A DNA stretch of 64,000 bases from Leptospira ainlahdjerensis (GTDB taxonomy: Bacteria; Spirochaetota; Leptospiria; Leptospirales; Leptospiraceae), in the NCBI RefSeq assembly GCF_016919175.1, contig NZ_JAFFPU010000075.1, positions 433,032 to 497,031 of the forward strand, read 5' to 3'. A program made the translations under genes and the position numbers. Below are positions 22,647-33,771 of the stretch, one piece after another. Under the pieces are notes generated by a model. That model saw only the letters and a list, made by a program, of their open reading frames with translations, was not told where the DNA came from and made no database searches. Within the stretch, counting starts at the first letter, position 1; every line of letters starts with the position of its first letter.

Positions 22647-24767
22647 TTAGAGATAAGTGAAAAGATTTTTTCCGTTCGCCGGATATACATCGACCGTAAA
22701 GTCGTAACCATGATCGGTTTGATCCAAGAACGCGCGAACCTGTTCTTCTAAATCTTTTCTTGTGTACATTCCGAAAGCGCCGATTCCGATTCCAAAACAC
22801 ATATCTTCCGGTCCGATAATTTCGGCGATCTGCGACATTACTTTCTTTCGATCGGATTCAAGTTTTTTAAAATCCTTTCCGTGAAATTCCACTTTGAAGG
22901 ATTTCGTAACACCCCTTTCTCCGTCGGTCGCGATTCTCATCATATGAATCCGAGAGGAAACGATGTCCCGTTTATCGCGGAACAATTCCCCCAATATTTT
23001 TCGATCGTATTCCTCAAACGCTTTAATCACAGGTTCTAAAGAATGAAAGATCAGATTTTCTATCTCCAGTGCGTTCTCTTCGGTCGGCGGATCCTTGTAG
23101 AATAGGAAAAATCGAAACGGTATTCCAAAATTGGAAAGTGGAATCGTTAGAATCGAAATGCAAGATTCCAAATCAGCAGGATCGAATTTTTTTCGGAAGA
23201 ATCGATCGTTCTTTCTTTCTTCGGTGATTCCGATCAGAGAATAACTCCCGGATTCTTTCCCGATGTATTGATCGTCGTAGAGAAATATCATATTCTCTGC
23301 GGTTTTTTCTTTCAAACCGTAGGTTACAAAAGGAGTATAACTTCCGTTTCTTCGATCGTAGTAGTTGATCGCAAAACCGCTCAGTTTGAGATAAGAAAAC
23401 ACCGAGATATAGTATTTTAAAATAAATGAATATTCGGATTCCAATCCGTAACCGAGTTCGTCCAAAACCTCCAGGATTTTTCTTCGATCTCGGATCGGAA
23501 GCGAAGACAACCATTTCATATAACCTGGCCCCAAATCCAAATGTTTGTTTTGGATCGGTTCTTCAGCCGGCATTTGTCGTTGAAGAACCACTTTCGGCTC
23601 TTCCGGCTTCTTCGGAATTTCAGAGGAAGGTTCGTTTACCTTTGAAATCAGAGTCTGTAATTCGGAGTTAAAAATCTCCGATCTTTTCTTTTCAATCTCG
23701 GGAGAAATAACCGGATGAACTTTGAATTTTTCGGGGTCGCGGAGATAGGCCGGAGAAATATAACCTTCTCCCTTGAGTTCAAAAGGAAGCACAAAGATGG
23801 AAGTTCCACCTTCCTTTTTAACTTCTTGGAGACTGATCGGCATCGTTTTCAAATCCGAATCCACCTCTTCGGAAGACAAGGTTCTGATCTCGTTGTGTTT
23901 GTCCTTATCCACCAACTCCAACGCTTTTTGTTTCGCAAGTTGAAGTCCGTTGACTCCTTTTGAGATCTGTCCCACCAAATCCTGGATTTCTTTTCCTTCT
24001 TTATCCGAGAATAAATCCTTCTTCATCCTCAAAATTCGAATCATAAGGTCGATCAGAAACAAAAGGGCCAGAAAGCCGGATAAGAATAAAAAAGGAAGAC
24101 CTTCGTTTCCTGGTTTTAAAATCAGAATTCCCTTTAGAAAGCCGTTTGTTTTTTCCGATGTCGCATAATAATATCCGATAAATGGAACGGTTCCGATTTG
24201 TATTCGATTCACCGCATTTTCCGAATGATTCAAAGCTCCGATCAGCAAAGAAGAAATCTGATCTCCGCTCAAACCGTGATATTTTTTCCCAGGTTCGATA
24301 TAACCGCCGAATTTTAGATCCGGAATGATTATGGACTCCGTTCCCGAAAAAGTAACTCGTAGGCTGTCTTCCCTCAATTCGGCAAGTATCAGTCTTTTTT
24401 CCGCGGGAACCGGTAGGCAAAGAACCAAAAACGGTTTTAGAAAGAACAGTCGACTCGCGCCTTCTTTCAAAGTTTCGGCCAATAATTTTCCATCCGGGTC
24501 TTTTCTCGCGGTAAGTTCGGCTTCGGTGATCAGCTTCAATCCAGAAACCATAGGATATTCCAACTGTAGATTTTCCAGTTCCGATACGGACTTTACGTCG
24601 CTCAGACCCGACTCCAACCGATTGAGTTCTTGGTTAAAATTCACGAATATAGAATTAATTCTATTTTTGTAATATATGCCTTCCGGGAAATAAGGAACCA
24701 GCAAATAGAAAAAAAAGGAAATTACCGATAAGGATAGAAGGGAAATTCTAAGTTTTAATCCGGTCAT
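22647..24767 (-). CDS. two-helix membrane protein with large cytoplasmic C-terminal domain, unknown
   Basis: 706 residues. A first membrane helix at about residues 9-25, an extracytoplasmic segment of some 190 residues, a second helix at about 225-247 (GLPFLFLSGFLALLFLIDLMI), and a large cytoplasmic region with a disordered Lys/Glu/Pro linker (about 280-400), then two globular parts. The last, MCFGIGIGAFGMYTRKDLEEQ, resembles degenerate nucleotide-cyclase or GAF-type signalling domains, but I cannot assign it. The architecture resembles a sensor. Start overlaps the stop of the previous gene by one base. Confidence 0.7.
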   Translation of the reverse strand: MTGLKLRISLLSLSVISFFFYLLVPYFPEGIYYKNRINSIFVNFNQELNRLESGLSDVKSVSELENLQLEYPMVSGLKLITEAELTARKDPDGKLLAETLKEGASRLFFLKPFLVLCLPVPAEKRLILAELREDSLRVTFSGTESIIIPDLKFGGYIEPGKKYHGLSGDQISSLLIGALNHSENAVNRIQIGTVPFIGYYYATSEKTNGFLKGILILKPGNEGLPFLFLSGFLALLFLIDLMIRILRMKKDLFSDKEGKEIQDLVGQISKGVNGLQLAKQKALELVDKDKHNEIRTLSSEEVDSDLKTMPISLQEVKKEGGTSIFVLPFELKGEGYISPAYLRDPEKFKVHPVISPEIEKKRSEIFNSELQTLISKVNEPSSEIPKKPEEPKVVLQRQMPAEEPIQNKHLDLGPGYMKWLSSLPIRDRRKILEVLDELGYGLESEYSFILKYYISVFSYLKLSGFAINYYDRRNGSYTPFVTYGLKEKTAENMIFLYDDQYIGKESGSYSLIGITEERKNDRFFRKKFDPADLESCISILTIPLSNFGIPFRFFLFYKDPPTEENALEIENLIFHSLEPVIKAFEEYDRKILGELFRDKRDIVSSRIHMMRIATDGERGVTKSFKVEFHGKDFKKLESDRKKVMSQIAEIIGPEDMCFGIGIGAFGMYTRKDLEEQVRAFLDQTDHGYDFTVDVYPANGKNLFTYL

Positions 24768-25696
24768 CAGTTCTCCCTCCGCAACAGTAACAAAATTCTT
24801 AAAAAGACGTCCCTGAGTTTAAGAATTTTTTCCTTATTATCAAACTCTTTTTCTACGATGATGGAATGCACCAACGTAGAGGAAATCATTCCCAATCCGC
24901 AAAAACCTAACAAAAAGGAAACAAAGACAAATATCCGAAAAAATTGTCCGAGTCTCGATCCCTTCTCATAGGATATAAAAATCGTATTGTTTCCGATTTT
25001 ATTTTTTTCCCAAAGGGGACGGTCCTTCCACTCCCCGGTAGGTTTATTAAATTCAGCTAATATTTCTTCGATGTTATCAGGATATTCCAAGGATCGAATA
25101 TCGTTCGAGCCGAGTAAAGAATCGGTTCCGTTTTTTTTGGATTCGAAAATCCAATATACTTGTTTTTCCCGAATGTTAAAAGGCAAGGAAAGATGTTTTC
25201 CCAAAGCGAAACCTTTCATCCAGAGAAACCATTCTCCGTCCTGACTTCGATAGATCGGCACACCGGAACGATCGAAATTGATTCCGGCGGGTTCGATTCT
25301 TAAATCGCCTAACCTCAAATCGCCGTTGAATACTTCCTTTGTCTCTTCGTTCGAATAAATCAGACGATAAGAGGAATCGTAAATTTTGATCGACTTGAGC
25401 TCCAAATTCTTCAAAAGACTTTCGCCGAGTTCCTTCGCATTTTTAGGAAGCGGATCGTTTCTAAGTCCGTATTCGATCTTGGAACCGGCCTCAAAAAGAG
25501 GCGCCTTTCTCGCTTCCATCCATACTTTTAGAAAGTTCTGCCTTTTTAAAAAATTCTCATTTCCGACCGGATTGAGGGGAAACGACATAGAAGACTCTTT
25601 CCATTCTTCGTATAAAAAAGGGATGGAAACAGGAATCAGCCCTAAGAGAATGAGTGTGAGGGCAAAGACGATTTTTTTGTAAAAGTTCGACGTCAC
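24767..25696 (-). CDS. two-helix membrane protein of unknown function
   Basis: 309 residues from a GTG start at 25696. A membrane helix at about 11-29 (VFALTLILLGLIPVSIPFL), an extracytoplasmic part of about 220 residues, and a second helix (FFRIFVFVSFLLGFCGLG) near 270, then a short basic tail. It lacks the long cytoplasmic part of its neighbour at 22647, with which it overlaps by one base (TGATG), so the two probably form a complex. No ribosome-binding site is obvious. Divergent from 25755. Confidence 0.65.
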   Translation of the reverse strand: MTSNFYKKIVFALTLILLGLIPVSIPFLYEEWKESSMSFPLNPVGNENFLKRQNFLKVWMEARKAPLFEAGSKIEYGLRNDPLPKNAKELGESLLKNLELKSIKIYDSSYRLIYSNEETKEVFNGDLRLGDLRIEPAGINFDRSGVPIYRSQDGEWFLWMKGFALGKHLSLPFNIREKQVYWIFESKKNGTDSLLGSNDIRSLEYPDNIEEILAEFNKPTGEWKDRPLWEKNKIGNNTIFISYEKGSRLGQFFRIFVFVSFLLGFCGLGMISSTLVHSIIVEKEFDNKEKILKLRDVFLRILLLLRREN

Positions 25697-25754
25697 TGTT
25701 CTTAGTATCGGACCTTTTGGTCTAACCTGAAAGAAGAAAACCAGACAGAAAACT

Positions 25755-26729
25755 ATGATCTTTTATATGTTCATCGACGGAATCGGCTTTGGGCCCAATG
25801 ATCCGGCTACGAATCCCTTTGCTCGATACGCAAAATCCTTCTTTTTACCGCTCGCAAACAAACCGATCCCTGAAGAATCTTCCGAAATTCTTAAAAAAAC
25901 CGCCTTTATCAAAACGGATGCTTCTTTAGGAATCAAAGGCCTTCCTCAGAGCGCGACGGGCCAGACTTCCCTCTGGACCGGAATCAACGCTTGTAATGTT
26001 CTTCAAAGACATTTGAGCGGTTTTCCGACTTTCACTCTGAAAAAAATCATCAGTAAATATTCCATCATTCGGGTTCTGGATGAGCACGGCTTCAAAGTAG
26101 ATCTTCTGAACTGTTATTCTCCCGCATTTGCGGAATATATCAAAAAAAATCCTCGTCACGTTTCGGCTTCGACCCTCATTCAGATGGCGAGCGATCGACC
26201 TCTCAAAACCATGGAGCACCTGAGGGAAGGTAAAGGGCTTTATATGGATATAACTCACGAATATTTAAAAGAATTCTCGCAAGGACTTTTGGAAGAATCG
26301 GACGACCTTCTTCGTGTCCGCGACCCCTATGAAACCGGAAAATCGATCATTCAAAATTGCAAGAACGACGATTACACTCTTTGTATCTATGAATTTTTTC
26401 TGACCGACAAGGTCGGGCATAAGATGAACTGGGAAGCGGCTGAAAAGTATATCGGCGAATTGGAATCTTTTTTAAAAGGGGTAACCGAAGCTCTGGATCC
26501 TGAAATGGACCAACTGATCATAACCTCGGATCACGGGAACTTGGAGGATCTTACAGTGGACGTTCACACAGTAAATCCGGTGCCCACGATTCTTTACGGA
26601 AAATACACACAGGTCCTAAAGGATAAAATCAAAGCGATCGTGGACATTCCGAATTCGATCTACGATATTCTCGGAATTAAGATCGAACTCAAGGACGAAG
26701 AATTTATTAAGACGGAGACTTCTTCTTAG
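25755..26729 (+). CDS. alkaline-phosphatase-superfamily metalloenzyme (phosphomutase-like)
   Basis: The start MIFYMFIDGIGFGPND holds the first metal-binding aspartate. SATGQTSLWTGINA contains the catalytic Thr/Ser motif of this superfamily (as in phosphopentomutase and cofactor-independent phosphoglycerate mutase), and the second metal cluster appears at LIITSDHGNLEDL and HTVNPVPTILYG. The length of 324 lacks the inserted domain of full mutases, so the substrate is unknown. The 3' end overlaps the convergent gene at 26726 by 4 bp. Confidence 0.75.
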   Translation: MIFYMFIDGIGFGPNDPATNPFARYAKSFFLPLANKPIPEESSEILKKTAFIKTDASLGIKGLPQSATGQTSLWTGINACNVLQRHLSGFPTFTLKKIISKYSIIRVLDEHGFKVDLLNCYSPAFAEYIKKNPRHVSASTLIQMASDRPLKTMEHLREGKGLYMDITHEYLKEFSQGLLEESDDLLRVRDPYETGKSIIQNCKNDDYTLCIYEFFLTDKVGHKMNWEAAEKYIGELESFLKGVTEALDPEMDQLIITSDHGNLEDLTVDVHTVNPVPTILYGKYTQVLKDKIKAIVDIPNSIYDILGIKIELKDEEFIKTETSS

Positions 26730-27858
26730 TCGAACTTTTCCGTCTCCAAGTCTTCTTTGCTTTTCGCCTTGTCCGATTCCTTATAGTGAAGATTGTCTTC
26801 CACTTGATCTAAGGATTCTTTTTTCCAAGCGCTTGCTTTTCTTCCCACTGGAGAATCCGGATATTTGTCAGTCGCTTCTTGGAAAAGAGCCGCCGCTTTA
26901 TCATACTTTCCATTCTTAAAATAAACGGTGCCTTTTCGAAAGAGCGCGTTTTGATCCAGAGAACCGTCTTGGTTTCCCAGAACTCGATTCAAATATTGAA
27001 GTGCAGAATCCGATTTTCCGATCGCTTCGTAACTTTCTGCAATGTAGAATAATGCCTGTTCTTCCGCTTTCGGGCTAATTCCCATCTCCAAAGCTTTTTT
27101 GAAAGTTTCAATCGCCCCATAATACTGTTTACGAACATAAAGCTGTCTCGCTTTTTCCAAAATTCCACTTCGAAATTCGGAGCTTACTTTTTCCTTTTCG
27201 GGATCGAAGTAGAATCCGGCTTGCGCGTAATCGTCGTAGACGTCGTATGAGGACCAATCTTTCCCCATTCTTCGTAAGGATTTCCCCCAACGAACCCTCG
27301 CCTTTACGTTTTCAGGATCTTCTTGTAATGCGAGAACATAGTTTTTTCGGGAAAGATCGTAATTCCCTTTTTTCATATAATAGTCTGCAATGGCGGATAA
27401 CGCGTTAGAACGAAGTTTCGGCTCTGCAGAAATTCTTAGAACCTCCTCAAGATGACCTTTTCCTTCCTCATCTCGATTGAGTTGGAGAAGAAGATTTCCC
27501 ATCGAATAGGCGACCTTGGATCTTTCGTCTCTGGATAAACCTTCTTTCTGATTCAGTTCTCTGTAAATTCCCAGAGCGAGAAGACTGTCCTGATTTCTTT
27601 CCAAGGCTCTTCCCATATCGTATTTTACGCGAAAGGAGTGTTCGTCGGGAATTTCTCTGGCTGAAAGTTCGGAAAAAATATCCACGGCTTTTTCCGCAGA
27701 CTTTGCGTTGGATTGTTTTAAGTATTCCTCGCCTTCTTTGATTCTTTCCAAAACGTTTTTACGTTTAGAATCTTCGTCTTGAATCGTGGTTTGATAAACC
27801 CCGGTCAATAACCCGGCGCAAATAAACAAAAAACCCGTAATTAATATAATAGAACGAT

Positions 27859-27862
<4 letters not shown>
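26726..27862 (-). CDS. secreted or membrane-anchored TPR protein
   Basis: Start at 27862 (MNRSIILITGFLFICAG), giving a single N-terminal hydrophobic helix; the ATG overlaps the upstream stop in an ATGA, which supports this choice over a longer frame. About eight TPR units follow, for example KLRSNALSAIADYYMKKGNY and AEEQALFYIAESYEAIG. The C-terminal 40 residues are charged. 378 residues. It is in one operon with the gene at 27859. Confidence 0.78.
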
Positions 27863-29409
<1,547 letters not shown>

Positions 29410-29572
29410 AAAAGGAATGTCTTGGTTATTATATCGTCAGCCGAAACCGCGTAATTTAATAAAGAATCCCACTGGGGCTCGTTTTGAGATAAAGTGTCGG
29501 TCCGGACAAATTTGATTTCGGGTTTGACTTTTCCTATCAAATCCATTAGACATAATTCAGAGTGAGAAACGG

Positions 29573-30235
29573 ATGAGCGACCTCGATTACTATGAAAACC
29601 CGGAATATCAGGAATTTTTAATTTCCAGTAAACGACGCGAGCTCACACCTCCGGAAGTGGTTTTCAAACACTTTAGCTTAAAGGACGTGAGCCATCTCGT
29701 CGATTTCGGAATGGGCCTCGGTTTCTTCACCTTAGAACTCAAAAAACAACTCCCGAAAGAAGCTTGGATTTGGGGCGGAGAATGTCAGCAAGAGTTGATC
29801 GATGAAATTCTACATTGGAAAAATCGAGACGAGATCACCAACTTCACGCCGTTCTTTATAGAGAAATCGGATCACCCACTTTTGCCGGAATGGGTGCCTA
29901 CGCCGGACGCGGTCTTTGCTTCTTTAGTATTATCCACATTCCCGGATCCGGGTCTTGCCATGGACGGTCTCATCCGTTCGATGAGAAAGGGTGGAAAACT
30001 CATCGTCTTAGATTGGGTTAAAAATGAATTTTCAGTAGGACCGAAAATCAACGATAAGATTTCTTTGGATAAGATGAAATTCTTAGCCGAGATGTATCAT
30101 CTTGATATCATTAAGAATGTAAGAATTTCCGAGCACGTCTACGGTTTGGAAGTGGTTGCCGGAAAAGATTTCGAATACGGTTTTTACGATCTGAAAGAAG
30201 AAGAAGACACAACGGACGAATTTATCCGGTCTTAG
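29573..30235 (+). CDS. class I SAM-dependent methyltransferase
   Basis: 220 residues with the SAM-binding motif I VDFGMGLGFFTLEL (residues about 42-55), the acidic residue after strand 2, and AVFASLVLSTFPD at motif III, followed by GGKLIVLDWVKNEF. The substrate is unknown. A plausible single gene; the next plus-strand gene starts 60 bp downstream. Confidence 0.8.
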   Translation: MSDLDYYENPEYQEFLISSKRRELTPPEVVFKHFSLKDVSHLVDFGMGLGFFTLELKKQLPKEAWIWGGECQQELIDEILHWKNRDEITNFTPFFIEKSDHPLLPEWVPTPDAVFASLVLSTFPDPGLAMDGLIRSMRKGGKLIVLDWVKNEFSVGPKINDKISLDKMKFLAEMYHLDIIKNVRISEHVYGLEVVAGKDFEYGFYDLKEEEDTTDEFIRS

Positions 30236-30295
30236 AAATAAACCCGCTTCGAACTGAGACTTTTTTATGAATTCAAAATCCAACGCCGATCTTTT

Positions 30296-30631
30296 ATGAG
30301 TGACTTCAAAAAAATTGCAACAGTCATTCTTACCGCGATTTTTCCCATTGGATGCGCTTTGATATACGATCGAGGACCTTACTACTTATTACCTCCGATC
30401 ACTGTAGAATTTTATGAATGTGAAAAATGTAACAGTTATGTCGGTGGAATTTTTGGAAAAGGTCCTCTCTTAAAATACAAATCGGAAAGTGCAAAACGAT
30501 GTATTCATCATTGGGAAAAGACAACCGCTTCGAGATTCGAAGAAGAAGTCCGTTCCCATTTTCAAATCGACCTTCAAAAAGATGAATGGTTTCAAAAAAT
30601 TAAAAATTCAAGCGTTTCGGAAGAAAGATAA
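30296..30631 (+). CDS. small lipoprotein with a CxxC pair
   Basis: The signal peptide ends in AIFPIGC (Cys20), followed by a mature part of about 90 residues containing ECEKC (a C-x2-C that could bind metal) and a later single Cys near CIHHWEK. No family recognised. It has no visible terminator and lies 25 bp from the convergent SPFH gene. Confidence 0.65.
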   Translation: MSDFKKIATVILTAIFPIGCALIYDRGPYYLLPPITVEFYECEKCNSYVGGIFGKGPLLKYKSESAKRCIHHWEKTTASRFEEEVRSHFQIDLQKDEWFQKIKNSSVSEER

Positions 30632-30656
30632 ATAGACCCTCCGAACTCAGATCCAT

Positions 30657-31439
30657 TTATTTAATTTGAAAAAGCGTATTCGCGCCGCTACCCAAATAAG
30701 TATCCGGATATTTTCCGTCCCATTTTTTGATTCTTTCCATTTCGACCATCATCGGTGTGATCTGCTGCGACTTCAGCCTTAAGGTTTCCGCTTCCGCACG
30801 AGCGTTCACAATTTGTTGTTCGGCTTCGATCTTCACCCTTTCCAATTCGTTCTTCGCGCGAAGCGCATCTTGTTCCGCTTTTTGTTTTAATTCGATCGAT
30901 TCCGAAAACGTTTTAGAAAATTCGAAATCCTTCATGGAGACTTCGTCGACAAGAATATAAAACTTACCTAACTTGGTGTGGAGAAGGTCGTGAATCTTCT
31001 GCGAAACCGTTTCCCTTTTGATCACGAGATCCGAAGCCGTAAACTGAGCGGTTACGTGTTTCATCGTTTCAAGAATCGCGGGGACGATGATCGTTTCTTC
31101 GTAGTCCATTCCAATTTCCTGATATAGTTTATTCACTTGGTTCGGAGAAAGATGATACGTGAGTGTGATCATCGTATGAATTTCCTGCAAATCGCTGGAA
31201 GGTGCGGTTGAATTCGCCTCCACCTTTTGAATTCTTACGTCGATACTTTTTACCGATTGAAGTATCGGCGCCACAAAATTAATCCCCTCTCCGAGAATTC
31301 GATCCGAAACGGACCCTAGATTCGTTACAACACCTCTATGACCGGGTCCGATACAAACGATCGGATTTACTAGCAGAAGTAAAATCAGACCGATACCTTT
31401 GAGCCAATGTTTCTTAAAAAGCGCAATCCACTGTTCCAC
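30657..31439 (-). CDS. SPFH/prohibitin-family protein (HflC-like)
   Basis: 260 residues: an N-terminal membrane helix (WLKGIGLILLLLVNPIVCI), the SPFH core from GPGHRGVVTNLGSVSDRIL to about residue 190 with QKVEANSTAPSSDLQEIHTMI, then a charged helix typical of the family (ALRAKNELERVKIEAEQQIV and ARAEAETLR). Prohibitin-like proteins form membrane rings that organise proteases or lipid domains. Single gene; start by ATG with an AGGAGAAC-type sequence upstream. Confidence 0.85.
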   Translation of the reverse strand: MEQWIALFKKHWLKGIGLILLLLVNPIVCIGPGHRGVVTNLGSVSDRILGEGINFVAPILQSVKSIDVRIQKVEANSTAPSSDLQEIHTMITLTYHLSPNQVNKLYQEIGMDYEETIIVPAILETMKHVTAQFTASDLVIKRETVSQKIHDLLHTKLGKFYILVDEVSMKDFEFSKTFSESIELKQKAEQDALRAKNELERVKIEAEQQIVNARAEAETLRLKSQQITPMMVEMERIKKWDGKYPDTYLGSGANTLFQIK

Positions 31440-31593
31440 AATAGGTTCTCCTTTTTCTTATTTCACAGGATTCTCCCAGAGAACTCTGTCTAACAGCAAT
31501 CGAAAAAGAAAACGTTAAGAGAACCGTAGCGTTGATTTTTCTTTTCAATCTATAACCCGAGAGGAAATAAATTGAATCCCTGAAATCAAATCT

Positions 31594-32931
31594 CTATGGA
31601 TCCAAGAGCGGAAAACGGCTTCCGGATAACTTCCAGTGGATACCCTCGAGAATAAAATTTTCCGTCGACCTTGCGATCCCGTGGAATTTCTGAAAGGTTT
31701 TCCAGTTCGAAATTCCTAAAACTTTAAAAGTCTTTCTGTGATCCAAGATCACCGTAACACAAGCCGCGAGCGAGATTAATCTCCAGAGGAATCGAAAGAG
31801 AATTTTTGTGAAAAAGTTACGAACTCGAATTCTGAAAAAGTCGCTATGAAATTTCAGATGTTTTTCCTCATCTTTCACTACTTCTAATAACGCCGATTTG
31901 ACGAAACCGTTCGGAATTTTATCGGCGAGTTTTCTATAAAAACAGATTCCGATCACTTCCGCTGCGAGTAAGACCATCAATTTTAAACGGACTCCCAAGA
32001 GCCTTCTCCCGAAGTGAAACAATCGTTCCGTCCAATTGGATTCGATCAATTCTCCTTTGAGGGCTCGAACACATTCGCCCAAAATTCTTGCGTGCCTTCC
32101 CTCTTCTTTTACGAAAAGTTTTAGCGCTTCTCGGTAAAAATCATCGATGCCGAAAAGAATGGTCTTATCGATTTGTTTCGCAATCTTCCCTTCACCGGCT
32201 TCGCCAAGTTGAAAGATGGCGAGGGAATATGCGATGGAACTCATTTCGTTAGGATTTAATTCCAATACTTGAGAATCGATTTTTGGTAAAGGACGGCTTT
32301 CATTTTTTCTAAAATGTTCTCTCCAATATTTCCAACGAATCGATTCTTTTCGACGGTTAAGGGCAACTTTTAATTTTTCACGGATTCTTTTTTTCCCAAA
32401 TACATTTATCACAAATGTTAATAAAATAATGCGAATATCCAAACCTAGATTCCGATTTTTTAAATACGAACGATCGAATCGAAAGGAAATCCGAGACCCC
32501 ATCCCTGCGTATAACTGCGATAAGCCGGTTATTCCCGGAAGCACGGTCCAACGAATGTCGTAGTATTTATGATTCCAACCCAATCGATCGATATCGAATC
32601 GAGTGAGCGGTCTCGGGCCTACGATTCCCATATCACCTTTGAAAATATTCCAGATCTGCGGTAATTCGTCAACACCGGTTATTCTAAGCCAATGACCGAG
32701 TTTTGTAATTTCGCCGTTTTTCATCGTTCTGAATTTGTAAATTCGAAACGGCTTTTTTGATAAACCGATCCTTTCTTGCAGGAAAAAAATCGATCTACCG
32801 TCGACGATTAGAACAAGCAAACTCACTGCGATAAAAACCGGAGAGAATATCGCAAGAGCAAAGAAGGAAAGAGTGACTTCAATAATTCTTTTCATGTCGG
32901 AAACCATATAAGATTTAAAAAAGAAATTCAT
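31594..32931 (-). CDS. sugar transferase fused to a ferritin-like diiron domain
   Basis: The N-terminal ~190 residues are a polyprenyl-phosphate sugar transferase of the WcaJ/PglC type: a reentrant hydrophobic segment (IIEVTLSFFALAIFSPVFIA), FLQERIGLSKKPFRIYKFRTM, the VDELPQIWNIFKGDMGIVGPRP motif in parts, and a basic linker. The C-terminal ~200 residues are helical with two metal-type motifs, KEEGRHARILGE (E-x-x-R-H) and KDEEKHLKFHSDF (E-x-x-K-H), as in ferritin-like proteins. I know no such fusion. The start is uncertain: ATG at 32931, 32907 or 32895 (MKRIIEV, the canonical family start); the first has AAAGGG immediately adjacent. Confidence 0.65.
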   Translation of the reverse strand: MNFFFKSYMVSDMKRIIEVTLSFFALAIFSPVFIAVSLLVLIVDGRSIFFLQERIGLSKKPFRIYKFRTMKNGEITKLGHWLRITGVDELPQIWNIFKGDMGIVGPRPLTRFDIDRLGWNHKYYDIRWTVLPGITGLSQLYAGMGSRISFRFDRSYLKNRNLGLDIRIILLTFVINVFGKKRIREKLKVALNRRKESIRWKYWREHFRKNESRPLPKIDSQVLELNPNEMSSIAYSLAIFQLGEAGEGKIAKQIDKTILFGIDDFYREALKLFVKEEGRHARILGECVRALKGELIESNWTERLFHFGRRLLGVRLKLMVLLAAEVIGICFYRKLADKIPNGFVKSALLEVVKDEEKHLKFHSDFFRIRVRNFFTKILFRFLWRLISLAACVTVILDHRKTFKVLGISNWKTFQKFHGIARSTENFILEGIHWKLSGSRFPLLDP

Positions 32932-32965
32932 CCCTTTGGGTGCTCGAATCAAAGCACTCAAGTGC

Positions 32966-32995
32966 TTGACAGAGAAGGACAAAAAAACTTAGAAT
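32966..32995 (+). promoter_or_regulatory. sigma-70-type promoter of the response regulator
   Basis: TTGACA (32966-32971) and TAGAAT (32990-32995) with an 18-base spacer. The predicted transcript would begin near 33002, only about eight bases before the ATG at 33010. Confidence 0.55.
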
Positions 32996-33009
32996 CTGGT
33001 CGTCACTCC

Positions 33010-33771
33010 ATGAACGCAAATCCACTCCAACTATTTATCGTAGAGGATAACGAAAAGCTTAGAAAGGCTCTCGTAGCCGGTTTAAAGGAAACCGGTAAAT
33101 TCAAGATCGTTCACGAAGGTGCAAGCGGAGAAGAAGCGATCGAGGTTTCTTTAAAGAAGGAATTCGACGTAATTCTCATCGATGTTCGATTGTCAGGAAC
33201 GTTAAACGGCATTGAAACCATAGTCGCACTTCGAAAAGAATTTCCCAGAAAACCCGTGGTCATCTATTCCATTCAGGACAGCGACGAATATTTCCGGACC
33301 TTCCGAAAATCTGGAATTCTGAGTCACTACGCTTATGTCCGTAAGTCCAATTATCTCCTTCCGCATATGATCGTACCTTTGATTCAACTCGCTTACGAAG
33401 GAAAAAGTTTTATCGATCCCGAAATCGAATCTCGAATCGTAGAAGTAAAAGATCAAGATGACAATTCTCCTATGGCTATCTTAGAACCGAATGAAAGGAC
33501 TGTTGCGAGAATGTTAGCCGCGGGACAAAGTAACGAACAAATCGCAACCCGTCTCGGCTTTAAGGACAAACGTACGATCAGCAGAATCAACGGACAAATT
33601 TATGCGGCTTGGGATCTAAACGAATCCAGCTCCGACGAAAAAGTAGCTAGAACCAGAGCGGCTTTGATCGTAAGAGAGAATCGTTTTCTTCAATGGGAAG
33701 AGGACGGCAGCGCTTATTACAGAAACGGATCGGGAGAATGGATCCGATGGGAAACAAACATTGAATCTTGA
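33010..33771 (+). CDS. response regulator with C-terminal helix-turn-helix region
   Basis: Receiver domain: [16 protein letters not shown] (acidic pocket), Asp58 in [10 protein letters not shown] (phosphoacceptor) and the lysine in YVRKSN. After a linker, residues about 160-215 hold a NarL/LuxR-type [23 protein letters not shown] followed by [16 protein letters not shown]. Start at 33010 (MNANPLQLF), consistent with the promoter; an upstream frame is discounted. It overlaps the kinase gene by 11 bp. The upstream gene is divergent. Confidence 0.85.
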   Translation: MNANPLQLFIVEDNEKLRKALVAGLKETGKFKIVHEGASGEEAIEVSLKKEFDVILIDVRLSGTLNGIETIVALRKEFPRKPVVIYSIQDSDEYFRTFRKSGILSHYAYVRKSNYLLPHMIVPLIQLAYEGKSFIDPEIESRIVEVKDQDDNSPMAILEPNERTVARMLAAGQSNEQIATRLGFKDKRTISRINGQIYAAWDLNESSSDEKVARTRAALIVRENRFLQWEEDGSAYYRNGSGEWIRWETNIES

